Source: Zygnema cylindricum
Lineage: Eukaryota > Streptophyta > Zygnematophyceae > Zygnematales > Zygnemataceae
NCBI GenBank assembly: GCA_037447655.1
Contig: JBBHKE010002052.1
Coordinates: 124,976 to 188,975, forward strand
Direction: 5' to 3'
Length of the DNA stretch: 64,000 bases
Shown: positions 12,232 to 24,411 of the stretch, piece by piece
How positions within the stretch are numbered: the stretch's first letter is position 1
Layout: every line of letters begins with the position of its first letter
Notes under the pieces: generated by a model
The model's database searches: none
Told to the model about the DNA's origin: nothing
Seen by the model: only the letters and a program-made list of their open reading frames with translations
Program-made: the position numbers and the translations under genes

Positions 12232-12970
12232 GTTTTTAATGACCGTACCGTACTTGCATAATTAGGTAGGCACAGTAGCTGCGATTGGTCCAAAAAAAGC
12301 CTACGCTCTCATTGGCGACATTTTTTCTTTTTGTTTTTTGTTTTTTCCTCAGCAAGTACGTCAAAAGAGAGTGTACTTCTTAACTGAACTGAATGCCGTC
12401 CGTACAAAGTAGTAAACTGGGCAATGGAAGCAAAAACGCACTAAAACGGAACTCAGCAATAAAGTTCGAAATTTTTCAAACTCTTTGGAGTCGTTAAACA
12501 GATCGCACGAAATTCCTACTCATTAAGATTTTTCGCAAAGTATGAGGATTTCTTGCCATTTTTTTTAACCTAATTTCCGCACTTTTCGAATATGGTGCGT
12601 TTGAGTTTTTAGTACAATATTGCGACGAAACTTCCCTAGGTTAAATAGGAAGAGTGATAAAAGTTTTTTTTTTGTTTTTTTTGTTTTAAAGGAAAATTGA
12701 ATGAAAGTAAATAAACTTTTGAAAAGTAAGGGAGCTCTTTAAAGGTGAATATTTACATTTTTTTTTTCCCATTAAAAATCTGTCATTTTTTTTAATTGTT
12801 AAGTGGATGAATTTAAGATGAGAATTAAAGCATTTTTTGTTCAAATGAAACTTAAAATTATTTTAATTATGTTTTTATATCTCATTAATAAAAAAAATTC
12901 ATTAATTCTCATTAAAAAAATTAAAAATCATTATATCTCATTAATAAAAAAAAAAAATGAAATCTCATTT
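12226..12970. repeat. Direct duplication, right copy
   Basis: Second copy of the 10555-11302 segment. Both copies start just after a MITE-like GGTGTAG end. The right copy continues into a longer ATCTCATTAAT(A)n repeat. Confidence 0.8.
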
Positions 12971-13920
12971 ATAAAAAAATCATTAAATCTCATTAAAAAA
13001 TAAAAAAATGGTTAAATCTCATTAATAATAAAAAATCATTAAATCTTATTTATATAAAAAAAATATTAAATCTCATTAATAAAAAAAAAATCATTAAAAT
13101 CATAATTCATTGAATATTAAATTTCAAGTTACAAGATCTCAAATTTAAGTTTTGTAAAATCTCAAATGAAATGAAATAAAATCTTAAATTCTATTTAATT
13201 CGGTGAAAATGGGAAAAATAATTCCATGTTTTGAAAAAAATGTAACTCATTAAAATAAAATCGAACTAAATAAACATATAAAAAAAAAAAAAAATCAATA
13301 AGAAAAAAGTTAAATAAATAAATAAGTAAAAGAAAATGAATAAATAAATAAATTAGTTAAAATTAAAGGAAGTGCTTCACAAATTGAAATTTTGGGACTT
13401 TTTTGAATGGAAATAGTTTGAAACATTGTAATTTTTATCATAAAACAATGAAAAAAAATGTGAAGTTATTAATATGAAGTTGTGATATGACATTATTAAT
13501 ATGAATTTATTAGTATGACGTCATTGCTATGAGGTTATTGATGTGAAGTTATTATTACGAAGTCGTTCTTATGAAGGTATTTTTATGAAGTTATTATGAA
13601 TTTATTATTATGAAGTTGTTTATGATGCAGTTATTTTGAAGTTATTATGGAATGATTATGGAGTTTTTATTACGAATCTATAACAAAGTTATTACTATGA
13701 AGTTAGTTTTTTGAAGTTATTATCATGAAGTTATTATGATGAAGTTATAATGAAGTTGTTCTGAAGCTATTATGATGTTAGTATTTTGAAGTTATTATGA
13801 ATTTGTTATCATGAAGCTATTACGAAGCTTTTATTATAAACTTATTAAGAAGTTATGAAGAAGTTATTATGAAGTTATCAAGAAGTTATTATGAAGGTGT
13901 TATGAAATTATTATATTTTC
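12860..13920. repeat. A/T-rich simple repeats
   Basis: 12860-13110 is an imperfect repeat of ATCTCATTAATAAAAAA; 13440-13920 is an imperfect repeat of TTATTATGAAG. No gene is seen. Confidence 0.75.
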
Positions 13921-14093
13921 CGAATGCCATTTCCTCGTCTCCCTTTTCATGTCCTTGTAAACGGTAACCAAACGTAGTTTCTTAATCAAGTTAGTCGACA
14001 GTACTAAATATTTTTGTAATCAAATTACAAAAAATGATTGTAACTCATTTTTCTTGAGGCAGTGAGGGAGAGGGAGGAGAGTAGGCGGAAGCC

Positions 14094-16750
14094 ATGGCTT
14101 CTGAAAGGAGAGGGGAGCCTCCTCCTCTCCACACTATTTTTGGGTCTGCTGATGAGGATCTTCCCTTAACTGGACGAGAGAAAGATGCTGGGAAGGCAGA
14201 TTCGCAGGTGAGGAGGAGCCCGTACTATTTTGTCCTATTTGTGTTCTATTTGTGGTATTTGTGGAGCACTATTTGTCTCCTATTTGTGTTCTGTTTGTGT
14301 ACAGTTTTGTGTACTTTTTTTGTGTGCTTTTTGTGTACTTTTGTGTGCTGTTTTTTGTACTTTTTGTGTACTTTTTATGTTGTGTACCATTTGTGTTCTA
14401 TTTGTGTACCGTTTGTGTACTTTTTTTGTACTGAACTAGTTTGTGTTCTATTTGTGTACTTTTTTTTGTTCTTTTTGTGTATCGTTTTGAGAAGTATGTG
14501 TTGTGATTACTACTTTTGTGCGATAAAAAGTTCAATTTCCAAATGGCGATGAGGTTTTCAGAAAACAAAGATAAGAAGGATTCAGAAAGATAGAAGCGCC
14601 ATTTATTAGTGTGGTCTTTTGCCCTCCCTCCTCTGAGCAAAAGGAAGGAAGAGGAAGGATCCATATCTACTCACATGGGTATCCAAAGCCGTTTTTTCAA
14701 CTCTCTCCCTCCCCCCCTCTCTCTCTCTCCCTCTCTCTCCCTCTCCCTCTCTCTCCCTCTCCCTCTCCCTCTCCCTCTCCCTCTCTCTCTCCCTCTCCTT
14801 CTCTCTCTCTCTCTCACTCACATATACGCACAAACACATAACGTTCTCTCCCTCTCCCTCTCCTAATTTCCCGCTCTCCTTGAGGTAACAATAATGTATG
14901 TTGTTTGGATGATGCAGGCACATATCTGACATCATCGGTCGCAAGACAGTGATGTTGATAGGTCTCACGGGAAATATGATTTTCTCTCTCTGGTTTGGAT
15001 TCAGTAGTTCTTTTCCGATGGCAGTCTCGACTCGATTTATTTTGGGTTTAGTCTGTACTGTTCTCGTCGTCGCAAAAACGTGAGTTTTAAGTCGACTTTA
15101 AAATGTCCACACTATTTACTGGTTTTTTGTTCACTTTTTGGAGTGACTTTTACAGTGCCCACATTATTTTATCTTTTTTCCTATTCTGGTTTACTTTAGT
15201 GAGGATGTGAGTGAACATAATCAATCCTAAAGAAAAGAATCACATGTTATTGGAAGTTGTTGTCTTTATATGAATAATAATTTGTCAATACTGTGTTTAA
15301 AATTTTTTAACTGACATTTATTTTCCCTTTTTTTTTATCTTTATTGCAGGTCGATTACGGAAATTTGTGACGACAGCAATGTTGCACAAGGGTAAAGCCT
15401 ATATTCGATAATCTTTTGCTAGTTCTTTTCTTGTTCTTCTCCCCTCTCTCCCTCTCCCTCCCTCTCCCTCTCTCTCTCTCGATCATCGACACTCATAATG
15501 GCATTTGTACTTTCGTCGCCTTATCTTTTTTTTTTTTTTTGCAGATTTGCTGTGTATGGTCTGTGCTGGGGACTTGGACTCATCACCGGTGAGTGCCCTT
15601 CTCTTTCTCTCTCTCTTTCTCTCTCTCTCCCTCTCCCTCTCTGTCTCCCCCTCTCCCTCCCTCTCCTGTTTTTCCGTATCGTAGTTGATGCTCTGAATTT
15701 CACACTAACTTGACAAAATAAAGCCAAACTTTAAAATTGACTTGAGCATGAAATTTGGCCTAAATTCTCACCGATTCCCTTTCCCTCTCCCTCTCCCTCT
15801 CCTCTCCCTCTCCCCTGTACAGGTCCCCTTGTTGGAGGATTTTTAGTTACTCCGGCAATCCAGTATCCCAGTCTTTTCAGTGCGAACGGACTTTTTGGAA
15901 TTTTCCCCTTTCTTTTACCCAATTTAGTCCTTTCCTGTTTGACTTTAGTGGGTATTGTTCTTTGCGTTATTTATCTCAAAGAAACTCTCGGAAAGTCGAG
16001 AAATGCGGTAACAAAACCAAGTGTGGAAAACAAAACTAAGGGAGGGAAGGGAGAAACTACACTTGTCGAGTCGGGAATGGTAGAAGACGAAGACCCGGGA
16101 CTCTTTATGGCCTTTTTCGGAAACAGAGAAACTCGTAAGTTTATTTAATGTTTTAAAGTTTTAGAGTGAGGGTAGCGTTTTTCTTTTTTGTTAGTTCTTC
16201 CTTTAAATTTGAGGGTAAAAAGAGAAGGACGATGTGGAGATTTCATGAATCAAGAGTGGTCAAATTCAAAATAATAATTAGGATTTCGTCAAGTTTGTTA
16301 ATTGTAGTAAAACTTATCAAAGTTATAAACATTTTCCTCATTTTTTTCTGTATTTCAGTTATGACTTTGGCGATCCTCTGTCTTGCTGGATTTATGTTCA
16401 CCGGTTTTGAGGAGGTAAGCCCCTATTTTATCCAAATTGGTAAATACTATATTTACTAAGCTTCCCATTTTCCACTTCCATTTAATTCTCTTTAATCACT
16501 TTCTCAATATAATTTTCTCACTTATTTTTTATTTTGTTGTTTACCCACTTTGTCCATGTAGTTCTTTACTTACGTGGACATTTTTTTTTATCACTGTCTC
16601 CAATGAAAAATGTTATAATTAGACTTTTTTCATTATTATTTTCAGCTTTTCCCCCTTTGGGCCCTTACCGACTGGGAGTACGGAGGCCTTGGATTTGTCA
16701 CTTCCAATGTTGGTCTCGCTCAAGGCGCTTCTGGACTCACCCTTGTACGA

Positions 16751-16809
<59 letters not shown>

Positions 16810-17838
16810 TGTTAAGCTCAGACATTTTCTCTCTCCCCGTTTCCCTTCTCTCCTCCATCCTCTCTCCTCCCTTTCTCTCCTTACCCTCTCTCCTCTCCTC
16901 TTGTCTCCCTCTCTCGCCAACTTTCCCACGTACTTTCTTTTTATAATCTCTATCCTAGTTCAACAATTCTTTCAAGTCTTGATTCTACCCACGAAGCTAC
17001 TCCTTACCCATTTACCCTTTTTCTTTCCCCTTTTCATATTTTTCCCCTTTTCCTATTTTCAGATTCCTGTCACTCTCTTCCTCTATCCCTGGCTCATCAA
17101 CAAGCTCGGAGCCGTGGGAGCCCTCCAGCTCTCTCTCTTCACGGGCATTTTCCAGGCGGCAATCCCCTTGGTTCGATTGTTGGGAGATAACAAAGTCCCT
17201 CTTCAAATCGCATGTATTATTATTTTCGCAATCAGAAGGTAAGCTTGTTTTTCCCTCTCTCTTTTCTCTCTTGTTTGTTTTTCCCCTCTCTCTCTCTTAT
17301 TTGTTTTTCCTCTCTCCCTCTTTCCTCTCTTGTTTGTTTTTCCCCTCTTCTCTCCAATGCTTCTTTTCTGCGATTTTGTTTTCTCAACTGACCTTTTCGT
17401 TATTCTTTTTCTTCTCTTTTACTTTTTCCCTCTCTCTCTGTCCCTCTCTCTTCCCGCTTTCCCTCTCACTTCCCTTCTTCACTCTCTTCCCTCCCTCTCT
17501 CCGTCCTTTCCCTCCCTCTCTCCCTCTCCAGTTTCAACGAGACAGGCATGGCTGCGATGTTTATCCTCTTCAACAATAGTATCAAATACCCCAAATACTT
17601 GGGAGTTTTAAATGGGGCTCAAACTACTGGTCTCTCCTTATTTCAAGCGGCTGCCCCATGGACAATTGGAAGTACTTTTGCTTGGAGTATTGGTCTTAAC
17701 GCTTTCTTCCCATTGGACTACCATTTCGCATGGTTGTTATTAGGTCTCCTTCATGTGGTCGCCCTTCTTTTGACCTTGGCGCTTCCTCCGGAAATTAACA
17801 ACCGCAAATTTCAATCGGGAGACGCCCCAATTCATTAA
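14094..17838 (+). CDS. Major facilitator superfamily transporter, ZIFL-like, spliced; 5' exon(s) apparently missing
   Basis: Exons: 14094-14207 (tentative first exon, 38 codons, ATG in a GCCATGG context), 14918-15079, 15350-15391, 15545-15588, 15823-16134, 16359-16414, 16646-16744, 17063-17238, 17532-17838 (TAA). All junctions from 14918 on are GT-AG and in phase. The second exon carries the MFS loop 2-3 motif SDIIGRKTVMLIG followed by MAVSTRFILG. Later parts match the plant ZINC-INDUCED FACILITATOR-LIKE layout: WGLGLITGPLVGGFL, an acidic/basic central loop, LFPLWALTDWEYGGLGF, and a helical C-terminal half with FQAAAPWTIGSTFAWS. Family members are 12-helix proton-coupled carriers of organic or metal-linked substrates in vacuolar or plasma membrane; the substrate here cannot be read. 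No sequence for helices 1-2 is visible between 14207 and 14918, and the two exons do not join in phase. It may be a truncated gene, an assembly loss, or have an unrecognised exon. Confidence 0.78.
14697..14872. repeat. CT/CCCTCT microsatellite in a transporter intron
   Basis: Nearly uninterrupted TCTC and CCCTCT repeats within the intron that ends at 14917. Its complement gives spurious Glu-Arg repeat frames. Confidence 0.9.
16751..16807. repeat. (CT)n microsatellite in a transporter intron
   Basis: A near-perfect dinucleotide run that begins only 6 bases after the GT donor at 16745. It is followed by mixed pyrimidine tract to about 17060. Confidence 0.95.
17245..17530. repeat. Pyrimidine-rich intron (last intron of the transporter)
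   Basis: TTTTTCCCTCTCTC-type units, with TTGTTTGTTTTTCC recurring three times, run up to the CCAG acceptor before 17532. Confidence 0.8.
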
Positions 17839-19076
17839 AATTTCAAATATCCCAAACTTTATATTTAATTTTATAAGTTAAAGGGAATACTATCTGTTTA
17901 GAAAAGGACAATCGGGAGTGTTCATATCCAAAAGTTTCATTTTCTTCCGGTTTTTTTCATAGTGCTTGAACGAAAGCAATCGTAGCCTTTTCCGATGCTC
18001 CCTTCGCTCGTATTAGTTGGTTTTTGTAATTTTAAATGAGAAGTAGATTTTAAATGACAAAATATGAAGAGGACTTTCGGTAGAGTGTGGTTTATTGACC
18101 GACTCAAAATTGCCCCGGTTTCTGTTCATACATTCAGATTTTATAGGAAGTTTAATTTTTTTTCTTTCTTTTTTTCCGTAGGGCAGCTGGCTAGCTGTGA
18201 AAATTAGTCCCTCGACTGATCTTCTAACCTTTTTCTTTGAGGTTCAAAATTTCTTCTCTCGTCGTTTTTAGTCTAAAATTAGAGAGTGGGTTCGAAAATT
18301 AGCGAGATGTTATCCTTGTACAGCGTTTCCATTATAAATGTGACATTTTTTGCCGAAAAAAAATACATATATTTGTCAAATTGGTGAGTTTTAAGTTTGG
18401 TTTGTCACTTTTGTGATATGATATGAATATGGCTTTGGGGAATGTTTGATAAAACAATGTGTTCAACTTGGGAGGGGAAAAATAATTGCTATATCTGTTT
18501 TTGGACTTGGAGTAGACTTAGAGAATCCCGTCTACTCCCTGTTTTTGATTTTGTGCATTGTATATGGTTTTTGTCTTATTCATGACAGTTATTGCTCAAT
18601 GTTTGTAACGAAAATTGTGTTCTCCAATTATGAAAACATTCATCCATACCAATGTGCAACTTTGACTTTTTTGCTTACATGGCCATTAGTAATCATTGTA
18701 TAAACCAAATTTCAGTTTAGCTATGAGATGTCTTTTTTTTATATGATTCTTAATGAACATGGTTTTAAGCTAATCAACTTCATATTGTCAAAACTACAAC
18801 TCAATGGTTTTCCAAAGTTGGCGCAAGCTAATCTTAACCATTTATGTAAACTGTTCAGCTCCAATATAAAAGGATTCTACATTCTAACCACTGTTATAAT
18901 TCCGTTCATTTATTTTTCCAGTGTTTGGAGAACCACATCACTCTATCAGTTGGGAGACATGTTGTTTGTAACCAATTAGATGATTAACCTTGTGGATAAT
19001 TGGTATGACGCTTTAGTATTTATTAAACCAGCGCCATATGCCACAATTTCTTTCTTGGCTAAGCCAATATGCAGTC
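17839..19076. other. 3' flank of the transporter gene, no second gene seen
   Basis: Presumably includes the 3' UTR. No domain-bearing frame was found; short hydrophobic frames at 18446-18979 are A/T-rich and unrecognised. Confidence 0.5.
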
Positions 19077-19293
19077 TTCACCGTGAATCGCTATTAGTGT
19101 TAATGTTTTTTCTCTTAAAATATTTTTTCTCCGTACACACATGTCGGATTGTGAATCTAACGGCTGCGATTGAAAGGTAAGGCTCTCAGCTTCCGATTGG
19201 CGGTGTCATTGTGAAAATCGGACAAGTGTGTACGGAGAAAAAATGTTTTAAGTGACAAACATATTCTTAACGCTAATAGCGATACACGGTGTA
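19077..19293. mobile_element. TA-type MITE, copy T7 (217 bp)
   Basis: Left end CACCGTGAATCGCTATTAG, right end CTAATAGCGATACACGGTG. The interior has paired, inverted CTCCGTACACACATGTCGG and CAAGTGTGTACGGAG segments also seen in T2 and T8. Confidence 0.65.
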
Positions 19294-19863
19294 GCTTTTT
19301 GGCCATCATCTACTATCGCCTTGTGAAGCAACTGCCACCTGTCGCCCGAGATCTATGTGACGCAGCTTTGTACCAGGTCCAAAACTTTCGATGTACCTTT
19401 ATACATTTGTACCTTTGTACGCTTGTTCTTTTGTACAATTGTACGTGTGTACGTTTATACGTTTGCAGCTTTGTACCTTCTCATGTTTTTTGCGATAACA
19501 TTTCTACTCCGAAAAAGAAATTAAGCATGGACGAACGTCCTAAGGGCGAATATCCTTTTGTAACGAGAGCCCTTGGTTTGCGCGCAAAAAGTTTAGAAAA
19601 GGACGCGCGACACTTTTCTCTCCCAAATAAATAAAATTCGACGTCACTCCTCTGTTAGAGAGCTGACCAACAGATTTTGACCACGTCAAAGGTTTTCCGT
19701 CGGTTGTGGTTCCTGAAAATTTGGAGTCATCACATCTCACGATAACGGGAATGAAAAAAGTAAAAGAAAGACACTAGAAAAAACAAATGGAAAAAAGAGG
19801 TCTGGAAAGAGCTGATCCAACGACGATATGATACAAAGGTACAATCTACATGTACCTTTTAAC

Positions 19864-20139
19864 CATAGTTCAAAAGTAGGTGAAAGTAGGCCCATACAAT
19901 ATGCCTATTGTATGCAAAACATACAAAATGACCTTAAGACCCATATTGTATTCGGACGTATTCGGACCAATTAAAACATTCAGACCAAAAAATTGTATTT
20001 ACACCGTCAGATTCAGACGATCGGACGGTCGCTGATCAAAGTAGCGATTTAAGAAGATCACATGAAAAGCCCATAACACAACTTACGATAAAGGCGCCGA
20101 CCAAAGGCCTACCATAAAAACGCCTACTTTTGAACTATG
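19864..20139. mobile_element. hAT-type MITE, copy H3 (276 bp, perfect target duplication)
   Basis: It has perfect terminal repeats CATAGTTCAAAAGTAGG and a perfect 8-bp duplication CTTTTAAC at 19856-19863 and 20140-20147. It is probably the youngest family member in the window. Confidence 0.85.
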
Positions 20140-20676
20140 CTTTTAACCGCACGACAATCCAATCATTGGTAACTTGCGGCATTGAGACACGCACGTGCGG
20201 CATTGAGATACGCACGTGCTGCTGTTTTTCTGTGTCAATGACTGGGAAGAAAGTTTCCTTGACTGTCAAACTTTTCCGGAGACGTTGTTGGAGAATTTTC
20301 GCGTTTTTTAAGCAGGTGAACAAGTAGCACAAGAAGTGCACCGCTCTAGGGCCGATATCCTTCGTCATACCGCTCCTTTGTCGCGCCTGTTCTATCGTGG
20401 AAGGTATAAGAGAGATACACCACTAATTTTGTACTTGTTAGGGTATGAGCGGGTATGGGTAGTAGCGAGAAATCGAGTTTCGGTTAACTTTTTTTTTCGT
20501 AAACGCGTTTTGAGTAACGGTTAACAATTTTGGAGTGTGACATAACCCGGTCGGGCGTCGGGTTACTCAAATTTTGAAAAAAAAAAACGGTTGATTCTAT
20601 CTAAAATTTTGACTTTTGCGACCTCTGCCGAGAGTAAATATACACGCGGCTGCGTTTTAAATTTTTGGAAATTACA

Positions 20677-21236
20677 ATAAACCACATAAAGTTATCACGG
20701 TTAATGTTTTTTTCGCCGCTTCAAACATTTTTTCTCCGTACACACATAGCGGAATCGTTGATCTGCCGGTTGCGATTGAGAGGCAAAGTTTATTATATTT
20801 CATAAAAACTTTACACTGAATTAATTAAAATAATATCAAGCAAAGGTGTGTCATCTTGAGGTGTTATGGAGCGCATGTGACCTTTTTGAAATCACTTAAG
20901 GAAGTTCATTAGTAACTACTTCTGCCAAAAAAAATCGTTCATTTAATTGTGCAAGAAACCTACAAAATCCACTCAAGTAAAAGCGGAAACGATAATCATA
21001 AGGCAAGTCAATCGTTTTGACTTGAAACCCAGTCAAACTTTTAGTTTTATTTCTGTTGTGTGCATGCTCAACAAATGTAACGAGCGGTTATCATCACACA
21101 AAAGATGACTTAAGAGTTTTTTCTTACTCTTACTTTTCGATTGGATTATGCAATCGGAGATTGAACAAGTGTGCACGGAGAAAATATGATTAAAGGGGCA
21201 AAAAAAACCTTCACACTAATAACGATACACGGTGTA
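20677..21236. mobile_element. TA-type MITE, copy T8, split by about 340 bp of other sequence
   Basis: The left half (to about 20790) and the right half (from about 21135, ending CACTAATAACGATACACGGTGTA) align with the two halves of T7. The material between them has no match in T7, so it is either a later insertion with no visible ends or a longer ancestral form. Confidence 0.5.
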
Positions 21237-21784
21237 CTTTACTCTAATGGAGGGGACGATTTCTCGTCTCCCTGACCATTCCTTCATACAATGTTAACGA
21301 AGGATTATCCGTTACTATTTTTTGCATTAATAGTCGATGAGAGATTTTTTGTTTCCACGATAAACGGATTAAGTGTCGTTATTGTGAACTTTTTTCCATG
21401 GACTTTTAACTTAAGGGTGAGGGTGAACCTCCATCACCGAACAAGTTGGGTTGTTCACTGGATGTCGTTCTTTTCCGTACTATTTCGTACCGTTTTTACT
21501 TATGGAGCATGTTTTAAGGTTGAGGTTCCATCAGCAAGTTTCTGTAATTGTACGGCAAACAGTACTGGTTGTAACATTTTTGACTAGGGGCCATGGAGTA
21601 CTGTAGTGTTTGTAGACAAGCTGTCGGATACGTGTGTGAGTGGTACCACGTCAGCTAAGATCGGATATTTTAAAATCGTCAAAGATTTTTCACACCCACC
21701 AATTTTAATTTAAAATATTCATTTGCGTACCATGTATTTGCACACCAAGTACCATGTACTTCCGTACCAAGTCATTGTACCAAC

Positions 21785-22060
21785 AGAAATTCCTACACTT
21801 TGCGCGTGAAACCACGAAGCAGGAAGGATGGCAGAAAGAGCTTTACGGAATAAATATCGGCAAAGTTTTCCGGCTGGATTTTTGGTGGACTCAAGTCCAC
21901 TTTGTGCGAAGGCACATGGGCCCGTGACACGTGTGAAAACTCTGTTAGTGGCGAAAAGGCATCACGCGTGTTTACTTTCCACGTGTAGCGATTGTACTGA
22001 ATAACCTTCTCGAGTTGGGTAATCAAAGACAAGGCCGGATGGCGCGATTGCTTCACGAAC
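21785..22060 (-). repeat. Unnamed repeat family R, copy 1 (inverted)
   Basis: In complement it carries GGCCCATGTGCCTTCGCACA, AAAGTGGACTTGAGTCCACC and CTTCGTGGTTTCACGCGCAAAG, in the same order as copies at 22380-22690 and 22990-23280. Confidence 0.5.
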
Positions 22061-22379
22061 GAATATCCAAGTATAATCCAACGGTAAACGTTAGCTCCTG
22101 GACCTCAGAAGAATCTTTATCGGATCTTTTGTAATATTTGTTTGCGTAATAAACAAAACAAAACACTACGGCAAAGTACGGAAAGATACACATTTTTGTA
22201 AATAAACTCACTTTTCGTCTGATGGGGCTTCACCCTAAGGGTGGGGCTCCATTAGGCAAAAAGTGGGGTTGTTTACTGGAAAGCGTACGTTTGTGTACTA
22301 GGCCGTACTGCTCTTTTTCCTTTCTATGAACATAGTTAGTGTAGATTCGTCGAGATTCTACAAAATTTGGGCGAAAACT

Positions 22380-22690
22380 TCGACCGTCCGATTTTGAGTT
22401 TGCGAAGCAAACGCTCGTTCTGTTTAGTGTCTGGACAGTCTCCTCAACTGTCCACAGGAGGAGACTTGCCACACACTTGACGTGTCTATTGGTACACTTG
22501 GAAACAAAAAGGTATAATCCACGGCGGAGGAACGATGACGACCTAACAATTGGCAAGGGCCATGTGCCTTCGTACAGTGTGGATTTTGAAAGCTGCCAAA
22601 AAATATTTGCCGAGGATATCTCTCCTACCCTTCTTTTCCTTCGTGGAAAGGACTTTGCGTTGAAAACATAATGGCAAATGATAAAGTACA
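22380..22690 (+). repeat. Unnamed repeat family R, copy 2
   Basis: Shares GGGCCATGTGCCTTCGTACA, ATATTTGCCGAGGATATCTC and CTTCGTGGAAAGGACTTTGCG with copies 1 and 3. No coding potential or clear ends were found. Confidence 0.5.
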
Positions 22691-22989
22691 AGTTTTCATT
22701 TTGAAAAGGATTTCATAACTGTTGGTACAACCACTTGACAATAACGTACAAATTGTACATTTGCGTAGCGCTGCTAGATATTTTAATTTGCGTCCGTCCG
22801 TACAGATACGACTTTAGATTTTGTGATTTTCGAATCTTTTAATATTCATGTCAATCTTAGCCGGAACCTACGTGGCTCCAATCGCAATGCACCACGCAAG
22901 CAATAGGTGCCTTGCTGGTGGAAAAGCGGTACAAATATTACTGCCTCTAAACGTGTCCGTACGATTACGGTAAACGCTTGATGGACGAC

Positions 22990-23280
22990 GTCCCTAAATT
23001 TATCTAAATTTCTCCAAGCTTCTAAGCGTAAACAATGACCGTCGGATGTTTTTTGTTCGCATCTGTGACGCAATCGCCGTAAAGGATAGTATCCAGAAAC
23101 TGGCCGTGTGAAATCAAACATCTGTAAAGCACGTGGACAAACGGTTAATACCACATGGGATAGGCCATGTGCTTTGGACAAAGTGGAAGCAAATCCACCA
23201 AAAGCCACAAGAAAATATTTAAAGATATCCCCTCACGCTCCTTTTGCCGTCCTTAGACCTTCGTGGAAGGGAGTGTTCGT
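22990..23280 (+). repeat. Unnamed repeat family R, copy 3
   Basis: Shares AGGCCATGTGCTTTGGACAA, AATATTTAAAGATATCCCCTC and CTTCGTGGAAGGGAG with copies 1 and 2. More diverged in its first half. Confidence 0.5.
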
Positions 23281-23363
23281 ACAATGATATAGTACGCACG
23301 TATAAATCTTACATTGCATGACCTCATAAATATATTAGATTTCGTCCGATCGTCAAATCATAC

Positions 23364-24411
23364 CATAGTTCAAAACATAGTTCAAAAGTAGGTGACCGTA
23401 CGTGTAACAGTAATAGCGGATCGAACTTGTTTATAAAGGGGTATTTAGGTGTTATAATTATAGAGTACTAAAATTGGTAGACGTCCGCGAAAGAATCACG
23501 CTATTTGGAGTTATATTTTAAAAGTTATAACATCCATCGATAGAGAATTAAACGTCATGTCTAAATTTTGAAAAACATTCGGACAAAAAAATATTTTTCA
23601 GCTAGTTTTGAGGTATTTTTAATTTAAACCGTCAGATTTGGACGATCGGACCGTCGCTGATCAAAGTAGCGATCTAAGAAGATCACATGAAAAGCCCGTA
23701 ACACAACTTACGATAGGACTTACGTCCGCATTTGTTTTTTTTTTCCGGGATTTTTTTCCGGCGGAATGTCATCCTACGCCGTGTCAGTTCGCTAAAAAAA
23801 TTCGTCCGGCGGAGTGCGCTGTACTATGATGATACGTCATATTCGTACGTCCGTACAGAGGTGTGCACAACGCACACACATACAGTATGCCTCATCTGCG
23901 CGAGTTTTGTGCCAAGTTTTGTGCGCCTACCATAAAAACGCCTACTTTTGAACTATGGTTCAAAAGTAAGCGTTTTTATTGTAGGTATTTTGTCGACCCC
24001 TACATCGTAAGTTGTGTTATGGGCTTTTCATGTGATCGTCTTAAGTCGCTACTTTAATCAGCGACCGTCCGATCGTCCAAATATGACGATAGTCCTATCG
24101 TAAGTTGTGTTATATGCTTTTCATGTGATCTTCTTAGGTCGCTACTTTGACCAGCGACCGTCCGATCGTCCGAATCTGACGGTTTAAATAAAAAGTCGCT
24201 CAAAACTCACGGAAAAATATTTTTTTGTCCGTTATTTTTTTTCAAATTTAGACATGACGTTTAATTCTTTGTCGATCCATGTGCAACTCAACCCTGTTAC
24301 TATTTTATTTCATTTTGCGGCGAATACAATACGGGTCTTAAGGGTATATTGTATTTTTTGCTTACAATAAGCATATTGTAAGGGTGTACTTTCACCTACT
24401 TTTGAACTATG
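23364..24411. mobile_element. Composite inverted hAT-type MITE (H4/H5, 1.05 kb)
   Basis: Outer ends are CATAGTTCAAAA at 23364 and CCTACTTTTGAACTATG ending at 24411. A further internal pair of ends meets head to head near 23941-23966. The outer flanks AATCATAC and AATCTTAC agree at 7 of 8. The left arm (about 23515-23720) is an inverted copy of about 24090-24290. Inside the right arm, a block of about 90 bp is tandemly duplicated (24003-24095 and 24097-24182). Confidence 0.7.

Noticed and set aside
14208-14552. Cys/Phe-rich hydrophobic frames that look like membrane segments of the transporter
   Set aside because: They are translations of a repeated TTTGTGTACTTT-type tract in three frames, with no match to MFS helices 1-2.
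14606-16929. Glu-Arg or Ser-Leu repeat proteins
   Set aside because: Six-frame translations of the CT microsatellites in the transporter introns.
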